Part shown: piece after piece, positions 23,339-33,068 of the stretch | Position numbering within the stretch: the stretch's first letter is position 1 | Layout: every line of letters begins with the position of its first letter | Source: Panorpa germanica | Taxonomy: Eukaryota; Arthropoda; Insecta; Mecoptera; Panorpidae | Length of the DNA stretch: 64,000 bases | NCBI GenBank assembly: GCA_963678705.1 | Contig: OY783216.1 | Span: 13,931,818 to 13,995,817, forward strand | Reading direction: 5' to 3' | Notes under the pieces: generated by a model | Databases searched by the model: none | The model's input: only the letters and a program-made list of their open reading frames with translations | What the model was told of the DNA's origin: nothing | Made by a program: the position numbers and the translations under genes

Positions 23339-25409
23339 ATCTGTTTCCTTTTTCTTTATTTCCCAATCTAAACCTTGCTGTCCTTCTTATGTGTTTTATA
23401 TCTATTTCTATAAGATACTGAGCTATATTACTTTCCCAATTCCTTTTATATCTTGTATTGTAGTTGCTTTTTTCGATTTTTTCCATTCTTTAATCTTGTT
23501 GTATCTCTTTATCTCTTCTTCTTAGCTCCTTTTCCATACATGCGCCTCCTTCTCTTCTCTACTCTGCCTCCTCGATCGTTATTCCATTTCTTTCAAAATA
23601 CTCCTTTCTCTTATTTGGACCTCCTTCCTACCCCCTTCTTTATACTTTCCTCCCTAATTTTTTTTAATATTTTGCTTTCAGCCCTGCTCAATTTTTCCTC
23701 ATATTTTATTGCTCTTTCACCTGCTTTAATTCGTATCTTGTCCCTTTTTAGCTCCTCCATGATCATGAATCCTGGCGTGCACCTGTCCAGCCCTAGTAAA
23801 TATTTAATATATCTCTCCTGTATTCCTTCCATCTTCTCTTGCTTCTTACACCCCCATATCTCTGTTCCATACATCATCACACTTTTTATCAATCTGTCGA
23901 ACATTCATAGTCTCTTTTGTATGTCCCCCCCCAAATACCATTTCTCCTATTCCCCACACCCGTCGCATTGCTATGCCCCGCATACCCCCCCCCCACCCCT
24001 ATCTTGTACTCTTTCTATAACCCCCTTCAAATCTGCTATATATATCGCAAATAAAATGGGACTCAGAGGACAACCTTGCCTCCTTGTCTGTCTAGAATTC
24101 TTCTGACTCTGCACCCCCAACTCTTATTCGCATTTTTGTCTCTTTGTAGATTTCTTCAATTCTTTTCACTATATTCTCATCTATTTTTTTCCGTCTCATG
24201 TATTCCCACAACTTCTCCCTGTTACCATATCAAATGCTGCTTTCAGGTTAATGAACATCGCATAAATCTGTCCTCCTCTTTCCTTGAGTTCTCTTTCTGC
24301 TATATAGTTTAGTGCGTATATGTTGTCTAATGTTCCTCGCCCCTTTCTAAAACCTGTTTGCGTTACGGGTATTATTTATATTACTTTTATCTCTTCTTCC
24401 AACCTTTCTCTCACTATTCCTGCATAGATTCTATACCCTGTATTCAATAGGGTAATTCCCCTATAGTCCTTGGCTTCGTGTCTATTTCCCTTTTTGTATG
24501 TCGGCAGGTCTCCTCCTTTCCATATCTTATTCAAGGCTGTCAATAATCCTTTCTCTATCATTTCTTGCCCAACTTTCAACGCTTCGTTCTTTAGTCCATC
24601 TCTACCAGGTGCTTTCTTTTCCTTAAGTTTTTGAATTTGAGTTTTTATTTCATTTAGTTCTATTTCGTTTACTTTCTCCTTCTCTTTTTTCCCCTTCTTT
24701 GTAATCTCGTTTCTTTTCTTTTTTCCTAATACTCCCATAAAGTGTTTCGTCCACTCTTCCATTTTTATTTCCTTACTTGGCTCTTTACTTTGACTTTTCT
24801 TCCCATTTATGTAATCATATGCCTGCCTTTTCGTTGTTATCTCTCTTATTTCTTTTTCTATCTTTGTTTTGAACTCATTTTGTTTACCTTTTATCTTATC
24901 GTTATATTCCCTTTGCTTCCTCTTGAAGTCTTCTTTACTTGACTCTCCTTTCATTCATCTCTTTAGTTCTCTTTTTTTTTTACTTTTTTTTCCTTTCTTT
25001 GCATTCTTTATCCCATTATTTGTTTTCTCCAGTTTTATCAGACCTTCTCCACCTTTTACCTTGGGCTGCTTCCTTCATCCTCTCTTTAATTTCCTCTATC
25101 TCCTCCGTTCCTCCTTTTTCTTCGTATCTCCGTTCCAATTCCTTTATAAACTTCTTCCTTCCTTCCTCCGTCCAATCGCTGCCTTCTCTCCATTCATCTT
25201 TCTTTCTTTCTCCTCTCGTCGTCTCCAAATCCACCACCAGAGGTAGGTGACCCGAGTCCACCCTCTCTTCCACTTTCACTCTTGCTACCTTCTGTCCTCC
25301 TCACAGCGTTGTCACCACGTAGTCGATCACTGTATACCCTCTTCCTCCCACATAGGTATATTCTCCTCCTTCATCTCTTTCCTTTTTCCCATTTAGGACT
25401 ATCCATCAT
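23339..25409 (-). pseudogene. LINE ORF2: endonuclease tail and reverse transcriptase, decayed
   Basis: Reading down the minus strand, 25409-25250 encodes the end of an endonuclease domain (GRGYTVIDYVV and ERVDSGHLPLVV, where SDH has become SGH). The fragment at 24376-24954 encodes the linker and RT start (KKAPGRDGLKNEAL, AKDYRGITLLNTGYRIYA). RT continues with GFRKGRGTLDNIYALNYI near 24350, MFINLKAAFDMV near 24250 and RQGCPLSPILF near 24070. The YADD-box region expected next is missing, probably deleted. The post-RT region at 23611-23904 contains MMYGTEIWGCKK. Frames change and stops occur, so the copy is dead. The C/T-rich plus-strand frames here are shadows. Confidence 0.85.
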
Positions 25410-25687
25410 AATAACAATGTATATAATTTGTTGATAATTTAGACTCTTAAAATGTAGAGAAACAACTTGTTGCGTCCACGGTCAAAAATAAAAGGAATGA
25501 TTTTAATGGCGACCATAATGCATGCGTCACTTACGTGTCAGTAGACAACAAGTTTTGTTTACGCGATAAATTAGGTTTGCCTTGTTATAGTCTATAGCTA
25601 CTGACTTAGTTGATTAAGTTAGACAACTAGATGGCGGTTGATTATCATTTAATATTTAAACCTTAAAATTAAAGATATTCGCAAACA
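25410..25687 (-). repeat. BEL-A 5' LTR, second part
   Basis: The LTR resumes with the LINE target duplication AATAACAATGTATAT and runs to GCAAACA at 25687, followed by the BEL-A TSD ATGTT. Confidence 0.88.
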
Positions 25688-25828
25688 ATGTTTCTTAATT
25701 TTTTGGGTACGCATTGTTAAGTATTTATTTAAATACACTTGCAAATATTAAATCCAACAAGTGTATAGTCTTTTGCGCGAATGTCAGTTGGACACCACTA
25801 GTACTGCTCATTTTTTAACTTTTCGCTA
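25688..25828. repeat. Foldback element, right terminal arm
   Basis: This 141-bp block is the reverse complement of 2410-2550, ending AACTTTTCGCT. It is the right end of the foldback element split by BEL-A. Confidence 0.8.
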
Positions 25829-25973
25829 ACTAATATGACAACTAATATGTTTTTAATAAATTTTTAAGTTTTTATTATTTAAATAATAAATAATAAATAT
25901 ACCTAATAAATATATTTCATACCTTGTACAGCAATAATTTTAAATTAATTCATTATTATTATTTGTTTTCTAG

Positions 25974-26126
25974 TGTACCCTGAGCCCCAATAATTATCCT
26001 GTGGTAGAAATGAAAGCCGGGAAAGTTGGAGGATTTTGTTCGTATTCTGAAGTTGCTGGCAGAGAGATTTGTTCATTTAAAGGATGCCCTTACGCTAAAC
26101 CACCAATAGGGAAGTTGCGATTCAGA
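25974..26126 (+). CDS. Carboxylesterase, one 5'-proximal exon
   Basis: A 153-bp exon is bounded by acceptor TTGTTTTCTAG and donor GTGAGT and is open in one frame for 51 codons. It encodes PVVEMKAGKVGGF, then a short variable stretch, then CSFKGCPYAKPPIGKLRFR. This matches the N-terminal signature of type-B carboxylesterases, where a 'V..G...G' strand is followed by 'F.G.PYA.PP.G..RF'. In this alpha/beta-hydrolase family (juvenile-hormone, acetylcholine-like and detoxifying esterases) the exon precedes the oxyanion hole and the GESAG nucleophile, so it cannot show catalysis. I found no other exon; a GESAG-type motif is not visible in the window. It may belong to a gene with very long, transposon-filled introns, or be an orphan duplicated exon. 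Confidence 0.72.
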
Positions 26127-27764
26127 GTGAGTGCCTAACTTTATATATTTAATTTTTTTCTTGTAGGAACACTTTTAATTCGAAGAAATTATTTTTTTTA
26201 AATATTAATTTATGATACAATTGTCCTGTGATCTGTGTCTATTGAAAGGTAACAATAATGTTAGGATAAGAATGATTATGTAAAATGTGTCGCTGATTAT
26301 CATAATGAATACCACGTATCAAGTACTAAAAAAATGTTATTTATTTGGATCATAAAATATTTGTGGTTTGATAGATGCCTTTATATAAAGCAATGGTTAA
26401 ACAAGAGACGATCGCTTAACCTAGTCGATTATCATCTATTTAATTAAGAAGTGAATGTATTATGAACTGTAGTTCCACATAGTCCCTTCCCAGTGATAGC
26501 GTTGAAACCCTACCTCCTATGCTAGTTTACTTTAAGAGAGCGATTCTTATTAAATTCTCTTACGTGAGTCCTTTCTGATGAACTGTATCCTTTTAAGTCC
26601 GGATTACCGCACATTACAGCACTTACTAATTCATTTAATAATATATATATACGTGTATTAGGTTTACTTACTTTTTCGCTATGCAAGCTCTGCTTATCTG
26701 AAATGAAGTATCACTTTCTCTTAACGCGACGACACCGGTAATATTAGGGGTTTAATAATTAAAACACTTTACACATTATTACTTATACTCTTTATTTAAC
26801 AATTGACAATTTAGAGTAAACATTTCATTAGTAACTTTATGTCTCGTGTACCGGGTACGACTGAGGCGACTGACTGACTTAGACTTCTTCTCATTCTAGG
26901 TTTATACAGTTTTAAAATATCTTTGTTAAACTATATGATCTAATTTGAACTCTAACTATGTTTATCTCAAATCAAAATATCGCTTTGTCAACACTTCTTT
27001 GAATTTCGGTATTTTGATCTACTATAAATATTATTTAAAACGCTACGTGTTTTGAAGAAATGGTTTACGAATATAAAATAAATAATGTAAAAATTTACCG
27101 ACGTTAAAGCATTTACACCTTGATGATTTTAAGATTATTTCAGATCAATATAATAAAATACCTATACTAACCAATATAGATTAGATATGCAACATAAAAT
27201 TATATATGTTAAATAGTATATAAGGTACACATTAAAAGAAATCAAATATTAAAAAACATTTAAAACCAACATTCTTCTGAATAATAAAATTAACTTCAGA
27301 GATAATTTTCTATCTAGGATGGAAGGAGTTAACTTTAAATATACAGATATATTATATCAATATAAAATACTATACTAGATAAACACATAGAGTCAGTAAA
27401 TGAATTATCTTTTGAACCTCTATCATTAAGTTATACCACTTAAGATACCACTTATGTACAAAGATAAGACATACAGTATAAATACTGTATGGACCTATCG
27501 GTCGAGGAGGAGTCTCCAAGAGAGCTCTGACGACGATACTCGTAACTCTGTTAAAAATTATAATCGATTACATATTATAATTTATAAAATTAACTTGTAT
27601 TAAAATTATTAGTGTTTTTTTTGTGTTAAGAGGATCGTCTCCTAGGTTATATTTAATCTAAATCTTGTGTTCATCAGATACATTTTCTCTCAAATATTTA
27701 CTGTTTAAAAAATATTTTTTTGGTGAAATGTATTAAATAAAAATGAATAAATGATTTAATAATG
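26127..27764. other. Intron or intergenic sequence after the esterase exon
   Basis: No gene is recognised. The stretch around 26740-27010 contains CTCTTTATTTAACAA and CGACTGAGGCGACTGACTG, which resembles the polyadenylation side of a minus-oriented LTR, but no matching second copy or TSD is visible. The rest is AT-rich. Confidence 0.5.
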
Positions 27765-28036
27765 TGTTAGAAACAATACTGTGTACTAATTAATAATTAT
27801 AAGTCGAACTTAAGGTTTGATACAAATATCTTTATTTATAAATATTAGGACCGATACACAAATATGTTAATCTACTGCTCTGTTCTAATTCATATTGCGA
27901 CGTGTTGGGTCAGGGTCCACACGTCATGCTCAGCGGGTTGAGAGGGGTGTGAACCATACAGCCCCACTTAAGATTGTTAGCTTATCTTAGTTCTCGGTAA
28001 TGCAGTGCAGTGGTGCAGTGTGTAAGGGTTCTAACA
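27765..28036 (-). repeat. Gypsy 3' LTR
   Basis: 272-bp TG...CA repeat with terminal TGTTAG/CTAACA. In minus orientation it contains the likely polyadenylation signal as the complement of CTTTATTTATAA. Confidence 0.93.
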
Positions 28037-28181
28037 TTCGGCCATACTGACATAGATTAGTCCTCTAATCTACGAGTGTTCTGAAATATATTCAAATTGA
28101 TTAGTCTGATGTCTTTCTGAAAAAAAAATGCATCATGTTAATTCCTATCAGTTGATGGTATGTTGAATCGGCCTATGTTTG

Positions 28182-31100
28182 TTAGATGACTGCAATCCAA
28201 GGTTTCATTTTGTCGGCCGGTACTGTGGCTGTGTTTCTGCGTGACCCTTCCCGCAGATCTTGCAATTCGTATCTGTCGTTCGGCAAAGTCCTGACCACAC
28301 GATAAGGTCCTTTGAACTTAGGATGTAGCTTACGACTCTGGCATGCGGCTGTATCTCCAGTGATTTGTATTGTTACTAGTTCTCCGTCACTGTATTTTCT
28401 TGGTAGCCTGCGTGCAGCGTCATATCGTTCCTTCTGTTTTGCCTGGTCCTGTGTTATGTGATCCTTTATTCTTGACCTTAATGATTCAAGGTCTAGGCGA
28501 TCCAAGTCCAGACGAACTGTGTTCAACAATGTTGCTTCTACAGGGGATGTAGTATTGTAACCAATCAACGCCTCCATTAGCGTCGCGTTAATGCCTTTAT
28601 TAACTGTTGTATTTATAGCGCTTTGAACTTGTTTTACGTACAAATCCCAACAGTTCTCGTCATCGCCGGCGCTCAGAGTGGCAATGGCTGATACTATGGT
28701 TTTATTGTATCTTTCACATTGGCCGTTAGCTCTGGGCGTCGCGACAGAATTCAGAATATGTTTAATATTGTAAGTGGTGCAGAATGCATTAAACGATCGT
28801 GACGTAAACGCAGTTCCACGGTCACTTACAATACGTGTCGGTACTCCAAACAGATGTACAAGGTTTAGCAGCACCTTTACAACGTGTTTTGTCTTTTGCG
28901 TTTTGACAGGTTCGATCAGCGTAAACTTAGTAAAAGCCTCTACAATTACCAGCAAGTATTTGTTTCGCTTTTTACTAGTCTCAAAAGGTCCTACGTGGTC
29001 GATGTGTATAGTATGGAAAGGTACAGTTACTTTCTCTATACTATGCAATCTTCCCTCACGTTTACCTGATTTACTCTTGTAATAGTTGCAACTCAAGCAT
29101 GCAGCTATGTATTTTATCACAAAACGCCTCATTCCAGCAAACCAATAGTTTGAGCGAATCTTAGCGAGTGTTTTGTCGATACCAAAATGACCAGTGTCAT
29201 CATGACATAATTTACAAATCTGGAACGCAGCTGAGCGTGGTACAACCCAACGTTTGCTGCCGTTATCCAATTTGCGATACAATCTGCCTTTGACAATCGT
29301 ATATTGTGCAAAGTATTGTTTAGTCTCATTATCAACTTCTTTAGCCAGAAGGATTTGCCTGATCCTCGCTAATTGTTCATCTTGCAACTGGGCTGATACC
29401 ACCCAGTCGCTTTCAGTCAGATTAAAGTGAAGCGTTTCCACCGAAAAGACAGCATTTCGGCTCAACGCGTCCACATGCAACATTTTAGGCCCTGGCCTAT
29501 ACTCAATATTAAAAGAGAATTCCTGTATGTCAAGCCACCAGCGGCCAATACGAGGAATGAGATCTTTTTTTGTCAATGTTGTCCTCAAAGCATTACAGTC
29601 AGTGACAACTTTAAATTCTAACCCAATTAGATAGACCCGAAAGTGTTTCAACGCTAACACAACGGCCATCGTTTCTAACTCGTATGAATGATACTGCCTC
29701 TGATCAACAGTTGTTTGTTTGCTAAAGTATGAGACCACTCGAAGGTCTTTACCATGCTTCCGAAACAGAATTGCACCCACACCTAAACAGCTGGCGTCTG
29801 TGTGCAATTGGGTTTCTAAAGATGGGTCAAATACAGCAAGTACGGGCTTTTCACTCAGCAGTTTCTTAACTGACGTGAATGCCGCCTCTTGACTCATTGA
29901 CCATTCCCATTTATTATTATTTTTAGTCAACTTTGTCAAAGGTTCGACTAAACTGGCGAAGTTGCGTATGAACTTCCGAAAATAACTAGCCAATCCAATA
30001 AATTGACGTATCTGCTTTACAGTTTTTGGTGTAGGCATATCCATTACAGCTTTAACTTTATTCGCGCCGGGGCGAATACCGGTTTTATCGATTTGTCGAC
30101 CCAGGTAGTCGATTTGTTTGGCAAAGAATGAACATTTTTCTAGTTTCAATGTAAAATTATGTTCCCTCAATATCTGTAATACTTGTTTGAGCCTATCTAA
30201 GCCTTCATCGAAAGTGTGAGACGGTACAATAATATCGTCCAAATACGGAAAAGCAATCGTGTTTTTTAGTGTACCTAGTATTTTATTAATAGTGCGCTGA
30301 AAGACTGACGGTGCATTGGTTAGTCCGAAAGGAACTCGCAGAAATTCAAATTGACCATCAGGTGTAACAAATGCCGTTTTATGAATTGAGTCGGTAGCCA
30401 TTGGTATTTGAAAATATCCTGAAGCCATATCTAAACCAGTAAAATATTTTTGCCCGCCCAATCGATCTAACTGATCATCGATAAGAGGTAACGGGTAACG
30501 ATCACGAATCGTAATTGCATTTAATTTTCTGTAATCAATGCATAAGCGGTGGTCACCTGTCTTCTTTTTTACAAGTAAAATAGGACAAGCATAAGGTGAA
30601 TCCGATTCACGTATTATATTATGTTCTAACAATTCGGCAATCATGTTTCGAACAATTTCACGTTCATTTATTGATAATCTGTAAGGTCTCTGCGCGACAG
30701 GGATATCGGTTGTACATTTAATATGCAATTCCGCTGAAGTTGTACGGCCTAGATCTGCTAAACCGATAGAAATGCAATCTTGAAAATCATACAACAATTC
30801 ACGACATTTTTGTTGCTGTTTTGAATTCAATCCATTTAATTCAAGTTTATTAATTATATTATGCTTATCGCTAACAGTAGCTGTGACCGACATTATTTGG
30901 GGTACCCTTAAAGTAGGTAGCCGCCGTATTGTCACGCTATTAGATAATTTTATTACCATCACTTCCGGCTGATCTATGAAATCACGACCGACTAGCAATG
31001 CTTGTGTTAACTGATCGTCTTGAATTACAATTATTTTTAGGGTGCTTACAACTTCACTGACTCGAACAGTGGCAGTCGTATACCCAATGCCAGAACTCAA

Positions 31101-32150
31101 CATGCCTGAAAAACTCTGCAGTAAGGGCACACTTTTATCAACTGCCAGCCTCAACAGCACTGCCATTGATTGTCTGATAAGTGTGTTACTGCTGCCCGTG
31201 TCTAACAAACATTTTGTTTTAAAGCCATTCACATATGCCGTCAACTGATACGGATTTTTAACAGATATGGACATGGACGTACCTGAAAATACCCTGTGTA
31301 CATTACGTGTAGTCTCCTTTGGCTTCCGACACTGCCTGTTGGTATGGCCATGCCTGTTGCACAAGTTGCATTTTGTGACTGGTTTTGAACAATCACGCAT
31401 TATGTGCCCGGTGTCGTTACAGTTGTAACATCTCGTCCTTCCGCTAGACCCTCGCAATCCTGTGCCACTGGATTCAACATGTGGGTGCAACGTGTGGGTA
31501 GAGGAATTACTTTCTTTGTAAGAAGCGTCAGGCAAACTACCCAATGTACACAGATACGTGTATAGCTGTCCGGCCGTCTTGCACTGTGCTGAACGCGCCG
31601 ACAACGCTATTGCCGAGTCCGTGATGCCACTTATGACGAGGTCTATGACGCAATCATCGGGCATGTCGAACTGCAGACGCCGCCACATGGAAGTCTTCTG
31701 AAGATAATAGTCACCTAAATTTTGTCCGGGCTTTGTCTTGAGGTTGTGTGCGTCCGTTATCCAGCGTGTGTAGGGCTTTGGTCGGTCGTATTGTCTGGTG
31801 AGTACGGCCCTTACGTCTTGCCAACGCGTATACGAGAAGTCGTTGGAGTCGTACCATGAACGCGCCGAACCCTTCAGCCGACTTGCTGCCACCTGAATAG
31901 TAATCGCTTCAGACCACTCATTAAGGTTTTTTAGCTTGTCAATTTTAGTGAGCCACTCTTCAATTAACTGTTCCCCTTGTGGATCGAACGTGGGGATAGA
32001 TAGGTCATTTGTTGACACAAAACTCCTATCATTTTTCATCATGAGTGCTGTCTCTAACCGCATGATCTTTGCCTGCATGTCTTCCATTGTCGCGGAACAT
32101 TCAGAACGTTCACGGCGTCGTGAGAATGGTGAATCACGTGGTGAACTCAT
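28182..32150 (-). CDS. gag-pol: Ty3/Gypsy Gag-Pol polyprotein, 1322 aa, intact
   Basis: One uninterrupted frame fuses gag and pol without a frameshift. Gag occupies roughly residues 1-280 and ends in two CCHC knuckles, CYNCNDTGHIMRDC (241-254) and CNLCNRHGHTNRQC (261-274). The protease motif is LLDTGSS, with DTGS at 317-320. RT holds YLDD at 636-639, preceded by the FLRVPFGLTNAPSVFQ primer-grip region. RNase H begins at TDAS 784-787. Integrase shows an HHCC zinc finger (H983, H988, C1018, C1021) and a D,D(35)E core with D1051, D1110 and E1146. The C-terminal part, with FKGPYRVV, lacks a chromodomain. The downstream 145 bp to the 3' LTR are non-coding and no env frame follows. All catalytic residues are present, so the protein may be functional. 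Confidence 0.95.
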   Translation of the reverse strand: MSSPRDSPFSRRRERSECSATMEDMQAKIMRLETALMMKNDRSFVSTNDLSIPTFDPQGEQLIEEWLTKIDKLKNLNEWSEAITIQVAASRLKGSARSWYDSNDFSYTRWQDVRAVLTRQYDRPKPYTRWITDAHNLKTKPGQNLGDYYLQKTSMWRRLQFDMPDDCVIDLVISGITDSAIALSARSAQCKTAGQLYTYLCTLGSLPDASYKESNSSTHTLHPHVESSGTGLRGSSGRTRCYNCNDTGHIMRDCSKPVTKCNLCNRHGHTNRQCRKPKETTRNVHRVFSGTSMSISVKNPYQLTAYVNGFKTKCLLDTGSSNTLIRQSMAVLLRLAVDKSVPLLQSFSGMLSSGIGYTTATVRVSEVVSTLKIIVIQDDQLTQALLVGRDFIDQPEVMVIKLSNSVTIRRLPTLRVPQIMSVTATVSDKHNIINKLELNGLNSKQQQKCRELLYDFQDCISIGLADLGRTTSAELHIKCTTDIPVAQRPYRLSINEREIVRNMIAELLEHNIIRESDSPYACPILLVKKKTGDHRLCIDYRKLNAITIRDRYPLPLIDDQLDRLGGQKYFTGLDMASGYFQIPMATDSIHKTAFVTPDGQFEFLRVPFGLTNAPSVFQRTINKILGTLKNTIAFPYLDDIIVPSHTFDEGLDRLKQVLQILREHNFTLKLEKCSFFAKQIDYLGRQIDKTGIRPGANKVKAVMDMPTPKTVKQIRQFIGLASYFRKFIRNFASLVEPLTKLTKNNNKWEWSMSQEAAFTSVKKLLSEKPVLAVFDPSLETQLHTDASCLGVGAILFRKHGKDLRVVSYFSKQTTVDQRQYHSYELETMAVVLALKHFRVYLIGLEFKVVTDCNALRTTLTKKDLIPRIGRWWLDIQEFSFNIEYRPGPKMLHVDALSRNAVFSVETLHFNLTESDWVVSAQLQDEQLARIRQILLAKEVDNETKQYFAQYTIVKGRLYRKLDNGSKRWVVPRSAAFQICKLCHDDTGHFGIDKTLAKIRSNYWFAGMRRFVIKYIAACLSCNYYKSKSGKREGRLHSIEKVTVPFHTIHIDHVGPFETSKKRNKYLLVIVEAFTKFTLIEPVKTQKTKHVVKVLLNLVHLFGVPTRIVSDRGTAFTSRSFNAFCTTYNIKHILNSVATPRANGQCERYNKTIVSAIATLSAGDDENCWDLYVKQVQSAINTTVNKGINATLMEALIGYNTTSPVEATLLNTVRLDLDRLDLESLRSRIKDHITQDQAKQKERYDAARRLPRKYSDGELVTIQITGDTAACQSRKLHPKFKGPYRVVRTLPNDRYELQDLREGSRRNTATVPADKMKPWIAVI

Positions 32151-32375
32151 TATTAATCAACAAATAATTAATTTCTCAATAATTTGCAATTATTCACGTA
32201 TTCACGTAGCAAGTTCACTTCACTAATGTTAACAACTTAAAATTTACTGCACAACAATAAATTTAACACAACAAAAACGGCGTCACTGCACAGAATAATT
32301 GTCTTTTCGGGTTAATTTGTACAAAAAAAAAATGAACAAATATCACAATTTGCACGGTGTATCCCACTTCTGATA

Positions 32376-32647
32376 TGTTAGAAACAATACTGTGTACTAA
32401 TTAATAATTATAAGTCGAACTTAAGGTTTGATACAAATATCTTTATTTATAAATATTAGGACCGATACACAAATATGTTAATCTACTGCTCTGTTCTAAT
32501 TCATAATGCGACGTGTTGGGTTAGGGTCCACACGTCATGCTCAGCGGGTTGAGAGGGGTGTGAACCATACAGCCCCACTTAAGATTGTTAGCTTATCTTA
32601 GTTCTCGGTAATGCAGTGCAGTGGTGTAGTGTGTAAGGGTTCTAACA
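32376..32647 (-). repeat. Gypsy 5' LTR
   Basis: 272-bp copy of 27765-28036 with three mismatches seen; TSD AATG follows at 32648. Confidence 0.93.
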
Positions 32648-33068
32648 AATGTAAAAGTTTTAAAATTTTGTATGGAACTAGTATATAAAAAGTACCAATT
32701 TTTTAATTATTTTATACAATAAAATCACTCGCCTACATTCAGATGCGGTGAAGAATCGGGCAGAGGTGGGGGTACTTTCACAGGCAGTTTAAAGATGCTG
32801 ATTTCTATGCATGTGTGCATACTGTTTGTGCGTGTGATGATTTTGTGTAGTATGCGTGTAGCTTATCTGGAGTATGCTATGCTGTATGTTATTTCTCTAA
32901 TTTATCAATAACATTTACAGGCTCTAAAGCTGGTGTCGTTCTAAGTTATTTAAGAAATTAAATAACCCACATCTCTGATTCATTTTACCATACCAGCGTT
33001 CATCCTGTCGCAAAGCGATGTCTGTTCTATATATATGGTTGAGTTGAATTCAATGTAATAATTCGTAA
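32648..33068. other. Non-coding stretch
   Basis: No gene is seen. The end, with TGTCGCAAAGCGATGTCTGT near 33007 and AATAATTCGTAATT near 33057, is a diverged copy of the repeat at 63240-63570. Confidence 0.5.

Larger units (their letters stand above)
14728..25409 (-). mobile_element. 5'-truncated LINE inserted in the BEL-A LTR, itself split by BEL-B
   Basis: A 15-bp target-site duplication, AATAACAATGTATAT, flanks the insert at 14713-14727 and 25410-25424. On the minus strand the order is endonuclease tail, reverse transcriptase and C-terminal cysteine-rich region, interrupted at 15855-23338 by BEL-B. The 5' truncation falls inside the endonuclease domain, normal for target-primed reverse transcription. 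The translation is very rich in Lys, Glu and Arg, so the opposite strand reads as long C/T-rich frames that are shadows. The clade is not certain from the visible motifs. Confidence 0.85.
3583..25687 (-). mobile_element. BEL-A: old BEL/Pao LTR retrotransposon carrying nested insertions
   Basis: Two copies of a roughly 530-bp LTR bound the element. The left copy is 3583-4112; the right copy is split into 14483-14727 and 25410-25687. Both begin TGTAG and end GCAAACA in plus-strand reading, and the flanks carry a 5-bp duplication, ATGTT, at 3578-3582 and 25688-25692, the usual size for BEL/Pao. The internal region on the minus strand reads leader, gag, protease, RT, RNase H and integrase from right to left. 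A candidate primer-binding site in minus orientation begins TTTTGGTCC right after the 5' LTR, near 14465-14482. A by-eye comparison of the first 100 bases shows about nine LTR mismatches, so it is an old copy. Its genes are broken by many stops and frameshifts. Confidence 0.9.
27765..32647 (-). mobile_element. Ty3/Gypsy LTR retrotransposon, structurally complete
   Basis: Identical-length 272-bp LTRs (27765-28036 and 32376-32647) begin TGTTAGAAACAATACTG and end GGTTCTAACA. They are flanked by a 4-bp duplication, AATG (27761-27764 and 32648-32651). By eye the LTRs differ at three positions (about 1 %), so it is a fairly recent insertion. The single minus-strand frame is open for 1322 codons. 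The 5' leader (32151-32375) starts with TATCAGAAGTGGGATACACC right after the LTR, a candidate primer-binding region. It lies 1.6 kb downstream of the esterase exon, possibly within that gene's intron. Confidence 0.95.

Noticed and set aside
23453..25250. Long plus-strand frames rich in Ser, Phe, Leu and Pro
   Set aside because: They are exact antisense shadows of the Lys/Glu-rich LINE ORF2 on the minus strand.
31936..32226. Plus-strand 96-residue frame at the gypsy gag start
   Set aside because: Shadow of the intact gag-pol frame and leader.
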